NCBI GenBank assembly: GCA_028023455.1
Contig: JAQFVV010000150.1
Span: forward strand, 2,551,550 to 2,615,549
Source of the DNA: Epiperipatus broadwayi
Taxonomy: Eukaryota > Onychophora > Udeonychophora > Euonychophora > Peripatidae
Direction: 5' to 3'
Length of the DNA: 64,000 bases
Under the pieces are notes generated by a model. The model ran no database searches. It saw only the letters and a program-made list of their open reading frames with translations, and had not been told where the DNA came from. Positions 48,060 through 61,399 of this stretch are shown one piece after another; within the stretch, counting starts at the first letter, position 1; the number at the start of each line of letters is the position of its first letter. The translations under genes and the position numbers were made by a program.

Positions 48060-51000
48060 TGTGTAAATAATATATATATATATATATTGTACCTAACTAA
48101 AGTTTCCCTTAGTTCCAAAAGGAGCCAAAGGTTATCTTAGCTTAACCTTTTGGTTTGAAATTGTCTGATTTAAAAAAAAAATAATGATAAAAATGAAAAT
48201 TAAACTAGTTAATTATTAAAATAGGATAATCTAAATATTTTAATAGTGTCAGTTGGTTTGATAAGGGATGTTAAGTAATAATTTTTACATAAGCAAATGT
48301 TAAAAAATAATTGTGAAATGATAAATCATATTTAATGTATTCTAAGATAACTATCGTATAATCTATTCTAATGTTTAAAGAATAATAATAAGATATTATT
48401 ATTAAGTTGGAATGAATAGTAATAAATTTAAAAAAATAATCTGTAAGTTTTATTAAAACAATATAACAGTATTTATTAGATGTAAGATAGTAGCGTTCCA
48501 CTTACAAAATTATTTTAAATTAAATATTTGGTAATGTTTTAGTTTTGTAATTTTAAAAGAATAACTTTTAAACAATGGGTGAGCTCATATTTATAGATTA
48601 CCCGTATATGGAAATGTGTGTGTGGGTATGTGCAAGAAAGATACATACACATAAAAAAAAAAAATTAAAAAAAAATATTTAATTCTAATATTTATAAAAA
48701 AATAAATAAATAAATGGATGGATATAAATTTATGGAAGAAATATTTAAAAGTTAATAAAGAGGGATAGTTTTGAATTTTATATTTATTACTATGGGTTGG
48801 ATAAAATATCATTTAAAAAAAATTATTGTATAATATTTGTTAATAATAAAATTTTGATTTCTAGCTGAAGGTCACGTGGTATAAGAAAATTATATTGATT
48901 ACATCATTAGATCGATTCTACAGCTAGTTTGTTGGAATATTTAAATTTAATAAAAAATAGTTTTTATTGATTTTTAAATAAACTGTAGGGGGGTGAAAAA
49001 TTGTGAGATAAACGGAAGATCTAAAGGGTCATTCAGTTGCTGATCTGTTTTAAATATATGTGTAACTGAATCTTAATAGTAATTTAATAAAAAGTAATTT
49101 TTAAAACTTTATATTTTCTAAAAAAAAAAATAAAAGTATGTTTTTAAAACCATTATTTTAAATCGTCCAGTAATGGTTGAAGGCTAAAGAACAGGTAATC
49201 CATTTTTCCTGACAATTTTTCATTCCAGTTGAGGCATTAAAATTTACGGTAAAATGTTTGAAAAAAAAAAGATACAGCGTCTCATATTTCATTTATTTTT
49301 TTATCTATTTATTTTTCTTTATTTAGAAGTAAAACTTAAATTATTAAGTATTGTTATGGCTAAAGACTTTATTGCACTAAAATATAGTATATCTCCTATC
49401 AAATTAAAAATACACGTGAAGAAGAAATTAAAAAAAAAAAAAAAGACATTCAAACATTTTAAAATATTAAAATGGAAATGCATCAGCGTCTTTATAAATT
49501 AAAATTGACATTAAATTTAATACTGCCTTATTAATACATGTAAATATGCTCTTAACAAAATAATATTTCAGAGGAAAATATGTATTTTAAAATACTAATT
49601 CTCATTTATTCTAGTAGTATGAAAAGAATTTGTTTGAGAGCAAAACTTTAAAAGAATTTAAAAATATTATTAATAAACTTCTCTCTATCAGATGCATAAT
49701 GTTTTGTTATAATTAGTAAGTACTTATAAGCAACTTTATGACCGTTGATCTTAGCACATAAACCAAGGAGCGTCCTTAATTATAAATAAAGCCTACTCTT
49801 ATGTTTAAAAATAAATAAAAGGAAATTTGTTTAAAAAAAAAGAAATACATTTTTAAATATTAAGAAACGTTTTAAAAAAAGAGCTCTATTTTTAAAAAAT
49901 GCATTTATCTAAAGAAGAATAGTGAAAGTTAACTAAAAATATATATTATAATTATTCCGTGTTTGAACCTAGGATTATAAATATAAAAACATGTACTCAG
50001 CTGAAGAATTTATTGTTTTCAATGCCGGCTTATTTTACTTATACTTATGCTTATTATATTTATGATACTCAGTTGAATAATTTATTTTCCAGTGCCAACT
50101 TATGTTTATGCTTACGATGTTTTATTATTTTAATATTTAAAATCATCTTTAAAGATAAAAGAAAATGAACGTGTTTATATAAAGAACTACTGAACAATTT
50201 CATTTGGAAATGATTGCCATGTATATAAATGTATTAGTTGAAGCTTAGAATTCAAATAGATATCTTAACCTGGATAAATTGTCTACACATTATGAAATGG
50301 AAAAATCATCATGGAGCCGAACGATGAACTTGAATTAATGTATTATTTTTTTTTTTTTATGGTCTGCTTTATTGTTTTAAAAAAGAATGAAACCGTAAAA
50401 ATATTTATGCTATTAAATTTTTATGTAACACTTTTTGCATAAATATACAGGTAAACTAGGGTTATAATTTTAAAACGAAATAGGTTTATTTGAATGAGCA
50501 AATGTTTCTTGCCATTCTTAAGTAGATTTAGTTTATTTATCAAGCATTACACTAGCTAGTTTCTATTTAATAATTGTATTATAGATATTTAAATATCACA
50601 GTCTTGTTTTCATATAAATGGGATGTTTTACTCAATTTTATTTTAAATTTACTAAAGAAATTTATCAGAGAATATCCATTCATTTGTTTTATGAATGTTA
50701 TATTAAGAATAATTACAAATATTTTATATTCATCGAGAAGTAAATATTCTTGCATTTAATTTACCATTTCAAAAGTCCACTAGTTATTATATTTTTAGCA
50801 TTTAATATTTTGTTATGTGTGCATTGTGCCTTGCCTAGAATTTTATATGCATTTAAATTTAAAGTATTTTCTACAGTAGTCAGTTGACACATAGTTTGCT
50901 TTGTTGGTTCGAATATTGGATATACGTTTTGTATTTTATAAATTTCTTGGAAATAAGTTGCGCCGCACACGCACTTGTGCTTGAATACATACATTTTCCA

Positions 51001-53190
51001 AAAGTAAAATTATTTAACTTAATCAGTTTAAGTGAAGTATATATCTTGCTATTAGTTAGTATTTGGGTAGCCTCAAGAATTAGGCTTAGTTCATAATTTT
51101 TGAATATGTTTATGGAATCGAGAGTATCCTCCATCCTTATTGTAATGTAATTCCATGATTTGACAGTGCTTGTCCCCAAAAGAGGGTTATTATATTGTAT
51201 TTTTCAATGATGATAATCACATTTATAAGCACTGGAAATCCCATGAGAGAGGATTATGCTTTTCTGGTGGGTGTTCCTGTTCCCAGATGTATTGAAGATA
51301 AATACCAGACATCTTTGTTTTGCCTCAAAGTTAGGTATTTTGGAAGCCACCATATTCTTTTCCAGCTCTGAGGAGCTTAGTATTTTTATATTCTTTTGCC
51401 TATCATTCATGATGACTTAATGCTAATACCACCACAGTAGGTGATGTTGCATTTGTTTTAGATTTGTGATGACAATATATGCTTGTTTGAGGAAATGTAT
51501 TTCTTCAGGTAGTTGTAGCTAATTTATAGCTCATAGGTATATAAATGTTTGAATTGTGTTGCTATGATAGTTTTATCACACACAAGCTAACCAACAATAA
51601 GTTATATTTATTTTAAAGTATATTAAATATGCATATGGTATAAGTGGCAATTCACGCATAATAATTTAATATTTTCATCCAGAATTTCGCCGCTGGATTT
51701 GTAAGTCTGTTACATCATTATCTTTAAAACATTGAGGGAATAATTTTATGTGGACTAGATTTATTTAAGAAAAAGTATAACTGATCTCTGATGAATGATT
51801 GTCCCATACATTTAAGTTAGTTTAATTTTAGTATTAGCTTAACCTAATATAAAGATATATCTAGCTGTGATATTAGTTATATCTGTGAAACTAGTGATGA
51901 TATTTTCAAAAAGTATTGTTGAATATGCTTACTCCAACTTAGCGTTTGTTAAGTTGAGGAGTATAAAATTAAGCTTAGGGTTTTCAATCTAAACATAGTT
52001 CTGTGTGTCATTCTGATTAGTAGATGACACAATAATGTTATTAATTAGTCCAAATAATTATATAAAATCTTCGTGTGGTATTGGCACTGTTTGTATTCCA
52101 CTATATTTATAAACATGTCTTCTCATTATTAATAAATCAAATTATTATTATTTCAAAAGTTTTGTTTGTTTGTTTTGCTTTTATATGAAAATATATTATT
52201 GTCTTGGGTTCCAAATTCACAAAATCTTAATTTTTTAAATTTAATGAATCTTCAATTCAGACATTTGCAAGTAGATTCTAAGTTAATTAAATACAATTGA
52301 TAATTAAAAAGCTATGTTGAAGTAAATGATTCTTATATTGAATCACAAATACAGATAATTGCATTATAGCAGATACACAATTAAATACTTAGTTAAAAAT
52401 TTATTTTTTTTAAATTATCAGTATATCTTTCAGAATAAAGATTATGCAATATTAGATTAACAATATTAGTACTTCAGAAGAATATTTTAATTAATATTAT
52501 TTTAAAAGCTGCACATTACCTTGTCTTATATTTATTGTACATCATCTATCATCATCTTAAATCTTATATATTTAAAGAATTCTAATTCATTGGCATTTGA
52601 GGTCTTTAGTGGTTGTCTGTGAGTATAGAAAGGCATTAAATTGATGCACTAAATTTTGCTCAAGTAATATCTTAGATAATAGGCCATTATTAGTTTAAAT
52701 TTAAATTGATGCACTAAATTTTGTGAATTAATGTTTGTTTTGTTTATTATTTTAAGATTGAACATATTCTAATTATTTTATGGTCAGATAAGATGTCACT
52801 TATTTATTTATTAATCACAGTAATTCTTTGTTAGGCAACTTAACTTAAATTGTAATTTTGCACAAGAGTTTTAGTTTTAAAATCCCTGAGGTTATTTACT
52901 CTTGTTATTTTAGTAAATATAATTCTATAAGATAATATTATAAAATAAAGCATCATAGGTCTTATTCAGAGAGTGTATGATCTATTGATAGGACTAATAT
53001 GGTAACTATTAATTAGTGTTTTAAAATTTACATTTTGTATGGTTTAGTAGTAGATTATAAATATGCTGTAGTAGTTATAGTTCATCAGTACTGGATTTGA
53101 CCTTTATTTGATTATACATCTCTGGATCATCATCTATTTTCTTTAAATTTATTGTAAACCCACTGAGCCAAGTCATTTAGAGTCTCTAAT
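48060..53190. other. AT-rich stretch without recognisable gene
   Basis: AT-rich with (AT)n at 48068-48087, A/T homopolymers, a partial direct repeat at 49993-50115 (ACTCAGCTGAAGAATTTATT and ACTCAGTTGAATAATTTATT) and another at 52633-52723 (AAATTGATGCACTAAATTTT twice). Frames of 60-99 codons overlap on opposite strands at 50.7-51.4 kb without motifs. No gene is called. Confidence 0.4.
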
Positions 53191-53194
53191 TTAT

Positions 53195-53615
53195 AGTTCA
53201 TTTATATTATATTTCATATCCCAATTCTATTCCATTTCTTTTCATGTCATTTCTTTTATCATCTCATTTCATTTTATATCATTTCCTTTATTCTATTTCT
53301 TTTCATCTCTCATTTCTCATATCTTTTTATCATCTCAGCCATTTAAAACATTCTTTTCTCATTTCTTTCTATCATCTCTCATTTCATTTCCATCATTTAT
53401 CGCTGTCATTATCATTATCTCTCCTTTATTTTATTTTCTTCTTATCCCTCTCTCTCTCATTCCTTTTCATCATTTATCTTTATCATTATCTCTTCTTTAT
53501 TCTATTTTCTTCTTATCTCTCCCTCTCTCTCTCTCTCTCTATCTCTCTCTATTTATAAAAGGTTACAATTATCATTATCATTATCCATTTCTTCTTATCT
53601 CTCAATTTCTTAAGG
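53195..53615 (+). repeat. Pyrimidine-rich degenerate tandem repeats
   Basis: Mostly C/T with CATTTC/CATCTC-type units and (CT)n runs at 53446-53458 and 53518-53548. A larger unit of about 80 bp (CATCATTTATC... to ...TTCTTATC) is duplicated at about 53391-53460 and 53467-53535. The 104-residue frame here is simple-sequence and rejected as a gene. Confidence 0.85.
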
Positions 53616-53617
53616 TT

Positions 53618-53619
<2 letters not shown>

Positions 53620-53653
<34 letters not shown>

Positions 53654-53666
53654 TATTTATTTTAAT

Positions 53667-53714
<48 letters not shown>
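53620..53714. repeat. (AT)n microsatellites
   Basis: Two long AT runs, about 53621-53648 and 53670-53713, around a short unique segment. Confidence 0.95.
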
Positions 53715-53719
<5 letters not shown>

Positions 53720-53720
<1 letters not shown>

Positions 53721-55930
53721 GAAATAAATCACTCTTTCTCAGACTGAAAAAATAATATTCTCTTGACAAGGGATTGAGAATAAAATAAATTCACTTATTT
53801 TTTATCCTAGCCAATATTGATAGTTAGAGTGAACTCATGGCATTAATAATATCTAAACTAATAATCAATCATATAAGGGTTGAGATCAAATCTCACTTTT
53901 AATTATTTTATTTTACTAGTGAAATAAAAGTTAATGCATATAAACATTAAATTAGCACAGCTCAATGGATATGTAATTAATATATTGAATAAGCCACTCT
54001 CTTCTCAAGCTATGAACAAAGGGCACTCTGTTTATAAATGCTCAAGAACAGAATGGGACAATTGTTTAAGCAATTTGATGTTAATAAGCTTACATTTCCC
54101 AAAACTGATGACATAAATAATTATTAAACTAATTAAAAACTATACAAAAATAGAGACTGGAAATTGTTCCAACCAGAAATGAATATTTATTCAGTCTGAA
54201 TGGGGAGTTATTTACTCTATTAATTATATTTACATTAAACTCTGATAATTTAATGTTTACAAATATTAACTTCTGTTTGATGATTAAAAAAATATTATTA
54301 AAGATATTAAATCTTTATCCTCATATAATTGGTTATTAAATTAGTTATTATTAATGTCCTGTTTTCATCTGACTGATATATTAAGTTCACTCTGAATTTT
54401 CATTATTGTTTGCAAAGATAAATTCATAAACATCAAAAGCTTAAAATATAAATGGATCCATTTTAGTCGTGGTTCTTTATCTATAGATTATTTTTCTTAC
54501 AGCCTGAGAGCAGAGTAGTTTATCCCATTAATTACATATTTGTTAGAAGAAAATCTTCTATTGGTATGTTAATGCAAGTGTTATTTTAATAATGTGAAAA
54601 ACATCAATTCCAACACCATGTATTTTGTGGTTGATATTTTTTTATTGTGCTACTAATATTAGTATATTAAACCAATGGGCCATCTTCTATTGCAATCTAT
54701 TGAAGCTTATTTTAAAGTTATATAAGTGAAATTAAAATCAGATAGAATAATCTGATCTCTACATTAAGATAACAAATTCAGTGCAGTAAATATTATTTGC
54801 CTAGTAGACATATTATTCTAAAGAATTATAACAAACTACTTTTTGTTCCATGTTCAGAAATATACCACAATGGTATCTTGTTTTATATGTGCTTTTTTGA
54901 TATTTATATTGGTCTATCTATAAAACAGTATCAACCACTATTGTTTTATGCATTTTACTAAAAGATGTAGGTTAGTTATTACCTTTCATTGCTCATCTTT
55001 GATTTTAAGAACATGTAGTACTCATAGAAGTCGTTCAAGAATATTTTAATGTTTATAATATAACATATAAATTTTATTGGTAACTAGATTCAAAATACAA
55101 TTTGCCCTAAGCTTGCACTTTCAAGCATCCCTTTAGTTCTCTGTAGACATATTCCTGACTTTTATGAAAATTAAAAGTGAGTTACAGTTTAAATAATCTT
55201 CATTTATGAAAACCTCAAGAGATCTACATTAATTTTTTATAGATGAAAAGAATTTTAAAAATTTAATGTTATTTTAATTAGATTGGCCATTATGACTGTG
55301 GATGATAATAATTAATTAAATTAACCAGTATTCAAATAATTATATATGGATTTTGTCATACCTGAAATCATCATGAATCCCAATAGATATCAACAACAAC
55401 ATCATATGACTTTTTATATGTTACCAAGAACAATTCTCTTTACTCTAATTTATAGCACTATACTATCTTGTGTCCATTGATTACAAAAGCTTACAGGGAA
55501 TGGTTTTAGAGTAGGATGGTGAAAACAGCCCTTGTATAATTATGATTATTTAAACCTTCGTGTATCTAGGTTTTGCCCTCTTTATTAAAGACAATCCTTT
55601 TTTCAATATTAAAAATGTAAAACCAATTTGTATTATATTTGATATTTTGATCCATTCTCATATTCAAGTCAGTTTCCGTTAGGTCGCAACGCCATTTCTC
55701 ATGATTTTATTCAGCACACGAATTTGAACAGTTCAAATAATATTAGCATCTTCCAGATTAAAAAATAAAATAGAAAAAATACAACTATGAATTTCCCCTC
55801 CTAATTATAATATCTATCAAGTTATTGCAGACATAACTACTTCCTATGAGGATTTAAAATTTTTCGTTATTGTTTTTTACATTAAACAGTTTTGGAAAGC
55901 ATTTTTTTTATTGAATAAATTAAAATTTAT
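53720..55930. other. AT-rich stretch without recognisable gene
   Basis: Nothing recognisable; the 60-codon frame at 53934-54116 has no motif. Confidence 0.4.
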
Positions 55931-55935
55931 TTTAA

Positions 55936-56330
55936 ATATAAAGTAATTTAATACCCTGTACCGGATTACACACACTTGCACATATATAATGTAATATATA
56001 ATGGATTCAAACTCAGACTTTCACACGACCCTCAACTCTCCATGCCATCTCATATTGCTGACCCAGCTGATCACACACATGTTGAAAAGATAAATAATCA
56101 CTAATATACGTATTTTATGCTAAACCAACAATCGTTAGTTGGTCTAGATTACTATCTCCACACATAGTGATTATTTATCTTTTCAACACGTGTGTGATTA
56201 GATGGGTCAGCAATATGAGATGGTATGGGGAGTTGAAGGTCGTGTGAAAGTCTGAGCTCGAATCTCTTATATATTACATTATATATGTGCAGGTGTGTGT
56301 AAAACTATACAGTGTATTAAATTACATATT
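55936..56330. mobile_element. Palindrome formed by two inverted SINE-like copies
   Basis: Left arm begins near AAAGTAATTTAATACCCTGTA and right arm ends near TACAGTGTATTAAATTACAT. Each arm contains the unit also seen at 56585-56765: on the outward-reading strand GTGATTATTTATCTTTTCAA, then GATGGCATGGAGAGTTGAG, then GTCTGAGTTCGAATCC. GAGTTCGAATCC has the form of a B box and TGGCATGGAGAG of a degenerate A box, so the unit may be tRNA-derived. The arms meet near 56128 (ACCAACAATCGTTAGTTGGT). Confidence 0.8.
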
Positions 56331-56394
56331 GGAACATAGTGTGTTAAAAGTCTGCCCATCCCTTGCATATGTATGTAAATGGATTATTCTCCAG

Positions 56395-56568
56395 TACATG
56401 AGGGGTCAGAATGACTAATGTTAACATGGGTAGGATGGCAACTTTGGCACTAATGTGGGCTTTGAATATTCCATCATCAGATTTTCAATGAAATGGATGG
56501 GTGAAGAGTTGTGGGTTGAGTAGTTTAAAGCCTGTCCATTAAAGTATGAAGATTGGCTATCTTAATAT
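56395..56568 (+). repeat. Dispersed repeat family C, copy 2
   Basis: Same block order as 32106-32281, lying directly between the palindrome and the single SINE-like copy. Confidence 0.7.
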
Positions 56569-56584
56569 AAAGCTGAGTACTGAT

Positions 56585-56765
56585 TGTATATATATGTGGA
56601 GATAGTAATCTGGACCCACTGATGATTGCTGATTTAGCATGAAATACATATATTTGTGATTATTTATCTTTTCAACATATGTGTGATCAGGTGGGTTAAC
56701 TATATGAGATGGCATGGAGAGTTGAGGGTCATGTGAACGTCTGAGTTCGAATCCTTTAAATATCA
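56585..56765 (+). mobile_element. Single SINE-like copy with B-box motif
   Basis: TCTGGACCCACTGATG, AGCATGAAATACATATATTT, TTATTTATCTTTTCAACATA, GAGATGGCATGGAGAGTTGA and TCTGAGTTCGAATCC follow in order. Fragment also at 38735. Minus-strand frame of 69 codons is the complement of the repeat. Confidence 0.65.
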
Positions 56766-56975
56766 TGTTAAATTTTAGGAAAGAGAAAATAAAATTACTA
56801 GCGTTTTACTCGCGATTGACGGTTTAGAAGTTATATTCTTTATCAAATGAGTATTGATCTAGAATAAATGCTTACAGAAATATTGATAAATACTCTAAAA
56901 TTGTAATGCTGTGGTATTTCATTCAACTAAATGAACAGCTAGATGTGTCCTTCTGTTTGGTGATCAGAAATATAA

Positions 56976-57081
<106 letters not shown>

Positions 57082-57379
57082 TGCTATTAATTATCTTACA
57101 ATATTATTATAAAAGAGGTAAATATGTAATATTAGCTACTAAGTTAATTTAAACAAAAAAGCAACAACAGAAATACATTATTAAACTTAGTTTGTAATAA
57201 GATTAAACGTATGGACACTCTAATGAGTAAAATAACTTAGCCACACACATTCCTTTTTGAAATATGATTACTGGAAATAATGGAGTTACTCTGTGACTTA
57301 TGGCCTTTGAACTCCAGAGTTTTGTCATGTCACTTCTGAGCCAAGCCACACAGAGCATTTCTAAATATTAAGGTGTTTG

Positions 57380-57600
57380 TTATTCTAGTTGTTCAAGACA
57401 GACCTATAGGTCGAAACTGGTCTGGGGATGGGGACAATCCAAGATAAAAATGATTTGAATGCCTTCTCTTGTAGTAGCATTTATTATAAAATAAAATTAA
57501 AAAAAAAAAGCTTGTTTAGAGCTTATTAGCATGCTCTTAATTTTACATATTTGTAAGTGCAAGCTATATATAAGTCATGTGACATCTGACTTTTTATTAT
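57380..57600 (+). mobile_element. Family B repeat, copy 3
   Basis: AGACCTATAGGTCGAAACTG, GGTCTGGGGATGGGGACAAT, CTCTTGTAGTAGCATTTATT, GCTTGTTTAGAGCTTATTAG, CATGCTCTTAA and AAGTCATGTGACATCTGAC follow the order of family B at 11770-11935. Confidence 0.65.
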
Positions 57601-57777
57601 TACTATTATATATACATATATATTGTTTTTTAATATCTTTTTGCTGTATGCACTTGCTTTTGCTTTTTGTATTATTTATCTCAACTATTTATACAGTAGA
57701 TCATTATCAGGATATTTATTATATATATAATAAATATATGAAGTAACTAAAGGAAATATAAAAAATACTATTAAACA

Positions 57778-57950
57778 GGCAAAACTCTCCATACAGTAGT
57801 ACCACCCTGTTCCAACCAGAGTAATCAATGGATGCCAGAAGGCTTGTGCACAAAATTCCTATTTAGTGCCTACTCATCCAACATCCCAAGACTAGTTTCT
57901 GGCGTATGGCCTTCATCAGTGAGGAGAAATGGTGATCATGTGATGTTTAG
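57778..57950 (+). mobile_element. Foldback repeat family A, copy 3 (one-sided)
   Basis: GGCAAAACTCTCCATACAGT, AATCAATGGATGCCAGAAGG, TCCTATTTAGTGCCTACTCA, and TTCATCAGTGAGGAG as in the other copies; the inverted right arm is missing and replaced by GTGATCATGTGATGTTTAG. The sides of copies A and B lie within 200 bp, as they do at 17 kb. Confidence 0.65.
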
Positions 57951-58352
57951 TGGTAGAAAAAAAAACACAAATACTTCTCAGACTGGTTTTCATCAGAAAG
58001 CACAGCAAAATAGCTACTTTCAGAATTCAAATATTAATAAATTTTAAAAATTACAAACATTCAGCTTTATAGAGAAGTATTTTTGTACTTTTTTTCTTTT
58101 TTTCGTATTTTTTTTAGAGAGAGAAAGTGAGAAAAGTGAATAGAAAGAAGAAAAGAGAATAAGAAATACATTTAACTTGAATTCGAATATCTTAAAATAA
58201 TAATCTTTGTATAAAATACATTGCATAAATCCATTTGCCAAAATCTACAATAGAACATATTTATTGTTTCAAGCGAACTCTATGAGTACTAAATTAATAA
58301 TTTCTCAAATTTATAATTGAGCATTTCATTTTTACTTTTGTAAACTGTTTTT

Positions 58353-58464
58353 TTTTTTTTTTCATATGTCATAGCATCGGCCGGGAGGCGAACCCACAAC
58401 CGTCTGCAACCAACTACTTGCTTGCAAAGCGGCTGCGATGACATCTCGGCTAACAACGCTTGAC
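58353..58464 (-). mobile_element. tRNA-derived SINE, copy 3 (15-bp TSD)
   Basis: Minus-strand tRNA-like body with A box TTAGCCGAGATG and B box GGGTTCGCCTCC, then TGACATATGA and an A tail (T run at 58353-58361). It is flanked by the perfect 15-bp duplication TTGTAAACTGTTTTT (58338-58352 and 58465-58479). Closely resembles copy 1. Confidence 0.88.
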
Positions 58465-59583
58465 TTGTAAACTGTTTTTGTCTGCAAAATAAATATAATT
58501 CTTAGGAAATGAGAATAATATTTTTTTTAAAAAAATGTTGCTTGAGTTTCAAAAAGAAATTTAAATAAACTCTGTTACACTCTTGTATCTTGCAATACTA
58601 TTTGACTTCGATTTTCCGAAATCGTTTGCTAAGACATGTGTCAATATAAAGTTCAATATTCGTTAAAATGAACTTGAATGAATTTATAAAATTTAATAAA
58701 ATGTTCGAAAGACTTTTTCCTTTTTCTTTTGTGTAAATTCAGAATAACAAATAAAGTAAACTATTTTAAAAATCATTTTACCGGAAAAATGAAAGTTATT
58801 CGTCTTTTGCAAATACATTAAAAAGTATCAGCTTAAGTCAAACTCAAGAATATCTTTCATAAAAAGTGCTTGCGAAAGTGAATTGACAGAGAGACGATGA
58901 ACTTAAAAATTGCGTTGAGTTCTTCAACAAAAGTTAAGATTCTACAATGAGTCCTGAAAAAAAACCCTGACATCTGCCAAAATATTTACAATCATTAACT
59001 GTTATAAACTTTTTGATAGGTTAGTTTTTAATTATATAATAATATTCCAGAAAATTGTCAAAAGAAAGGTTATCAATGTTATTATTGTCTAATTACAAAC
59101 TATTATTACTGTTCTGCAATAAGTAAACGATGGTTTTTTGCTCGGGATTTTATAAAAACTTCGAGTTATCGGAAGTGCGATCGTTGTATCTTATCCTTCA
59201 GAATATGCTCTTCGATTCCCAATTAAATGTTGAGAAAGGAAATAAAATTAATACATTTTGCGTTATCGATCATCGTTAATATCCACTGCTTAAACAAATA
59301 TGATCATTTTCACTACAGATGAAAAAAAGAAAAAGAATTTCGACTTTTGCATAACAATATAAACCACTCTGAGAATCTCAAACATGCTCCAATATATCAT
59401 ATGCTATGCTGCTTTTTAATTTTTTCTGCAACAATTCAAAATTAAAGCCATTAACGCCCCCGAATGTGATTAGAGTTAAAAAAGAGTAAGTTAAGAAGGA
59501 ATCGACTCTTCTGTGAATAGTTTGAGATTTTTTTAAAGCAGATAAAAATTTATTAAAAGTTCATTCGAAGTCATAAGCCCGGG

Positions 59584-59687
59584 TTTTTTTTCCCCATGTG
59601 TCAAAGCATCGACCGGGAAGCGAACCCGCAAACTCGGGAAATCGCTTGTAAGGCAGCTGTGCTGACCACTCGGCCACCAAAGCTTGA
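59584..59687 (-). mobile_element. tRNA-derived SINE, copy 4
   Basis: Minus-strand body with A box GTGGCCGAGTGGTCAGC and B box CGGGTTCGCTTCCCGG, the best-preserved pol III boxes of the set, then TTTGACACATGGGG and a short A run. The variable region is long. A clear target duplication was not found. Confidence 0.8.
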
Positions 59688-60384
59688 ATAAACATTTGCA
59701 GAATTTTAGATTCTTTAGGGGGGAGGTTGTTGCCCTTTGCTGTGTACAGAAAATTCTAACTTTTTTTTTTGCACACTTATTGGCAATTCATTTTTTGTAC
59801 AAATTGTGTCTGTTATGGAGTATTTTAAAGCTGAATGAAGATTTGACAAATCTATAGAAAACTCTGGGATTGAAGTCATAATTAATATGATTGACCAGTT
59901 AAAAAAGTAGACAATCGATTGTGAAGACATACCTATCAAGTAAACTATTCAATGAAATCATTATTGTTTACATTAAGGTAGGGAGGTTGTCTATGAGGTC
60001 TGAAGTTTATTTGAGAATATATAGTTAGTAGAGTAGATTGTTAACGTCCTAAAACTTTCACTAGGGTGCTTAGAATAATTATTATGCAAATTTAATATTA
60101 TAGATAGCTTCAATAAACGGCTGAAATTTTGCAATAATTTGTTTCAATTATTTATATTAACCATTTCCTAACATTAATACCCAATAGAATTAATGCAGTC
60201 TCAACAGAATCTGCTCACATGGGTTGATTGGATCTTTGTTACTAATAAAAAAGTGCCAATTCTTTAATGAAATCAATCGAGTAAACAATTAACAGTTTTA
60301 GTGGTTTTTAGATCTAAAAAAAAACAGATCAATTAAATGTTAAAGACTGGTTCCTTTTCCCCCCAAAAAGTCAGTATATATATA

Positions 60385-60485
60385 TTTTTTCATGTGTCAA
60401 AGCATCTGCCAGGAAGCGAATCCACAAACCCGGGAAAACTGCTTGTAAGGCAGCTGTGATGAATACTAGGCCCTCAATGCTTGAC
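60385..60485 (-). mobile_element. tRNA-derived SINE, copy 5 (older)
   Basis: Same body as copy 4 with more changes: the A box is altered (GAGGGCCTAGTATTCATC) and the B box reads TGGATTCGCTTCCTGG. Tail TTTGACACATGAAAAAA. No convincing target duplication. Confidence 0.75.
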
Positions 60486-60931
60486 AAATATTTCTCACAA
60501 TAAGAAACAAACAAGAAGTTAAAATAAAATGATAAAATAGCTAAAATAGGTTCATTAGAGGAAGTATTTGAGGAACTGTACTTTATTAAATACAGCATCC
60601 AGAATCATCCTACATACAGCAGAGCTCGATTTTGATACAGCAATCTTTTTGATGATAGTTTGTATTTTGTTCTAAACTCTTAACCATACTATAGGAGGAT
60701 AATTTCAACTTCTAAAATTAGGGGAAGATAAAAAAAAGGTAGAAATTTTGCCACAGATCTCAGAAAATTTATTATTGAGCTTTCTTTGAATTATTTCTAG
60801 GAGACTATTTTATCTTCAGAATGAAGAATTGCAGCATAAGGATCAATCTCTTAATGGATTATAACATCATGTTCAATTCTGCCTTGGAACTCATTATCTA
60901 TAGCTATAAATAATCAGGTGTTTTTCATTAA

Positions 60932-61180
60932 AGAAAACTGGTTCCAATATTAAGTTGATCAGCCAGAAATATGGATCAAACAAATAAAAGCAAAATTACA
61001 GACTTTCTAATAAAATATGTTTTTTTTTAAAAAAAGATTTCTCAAATAATATACCATCAAGAAATCGAATTTAAGAAAGCTGGTTCTAATATTAAATTGA
61101 TCAGTCAAAAATACAGACTTTCTAATAATATATGTTTTTAAAGGGCTTTCAAATAATGTACCATCAAGAGATGGAAAAGC
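60932..61180 (+). repeat. Tandem duplication, about 110-140 bp units
   Basis: AACTGGTTCCAATATTAAGTTGATCAG to TACCATCAAGAAAT (about 60937-61063) recurs as AGCTGGTTCTAATATTAAATTGATCAG to TACCATCAAGAGAT (about 61077-61171), sharing CAGACTTTCTAATA and TCAAATAAT.TACCATCAAGA. The second unit lacks about 25 bases after the AGAAATA block. Confidence 0.85.
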
Positions 61181-61288
61181 TTGCAATTGGTATACAATGT
61201 CAGCAACACACACTACGGATGTCCTTGAAAATATACTGTTCATTAATAGTGCAATCATGTTGGATATATAAAAACTTTAAACAAGATC

Positions 61289-61366
61289 AAACTCTCTATA
61301 CAATAGTGTCAACCAGTTCAAGCCATAGCAATCAATGGATGCAAGAAGGTTTGTGCATAAAATTTA
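61289..61366 (+). mobile_element. Foldback repeat family A, copy 4 (truncated)
   Basis: AAACTCTCTATACAATAGTG, AATCAATGGATGCAAGAAGG and TTTGTGCATAAAATT only; the rest of the family is missing. Confidence 0.6.
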
Positions 61367-61399
61367 TTGATTACTTTGGACAATTTCTTTATTAACTAC

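Noticed and set aside
53244-53558. 104-residue frame rich in Ser, Leu, Phe, His
   Set aside because: Pyrimidine-rich simple sequence.
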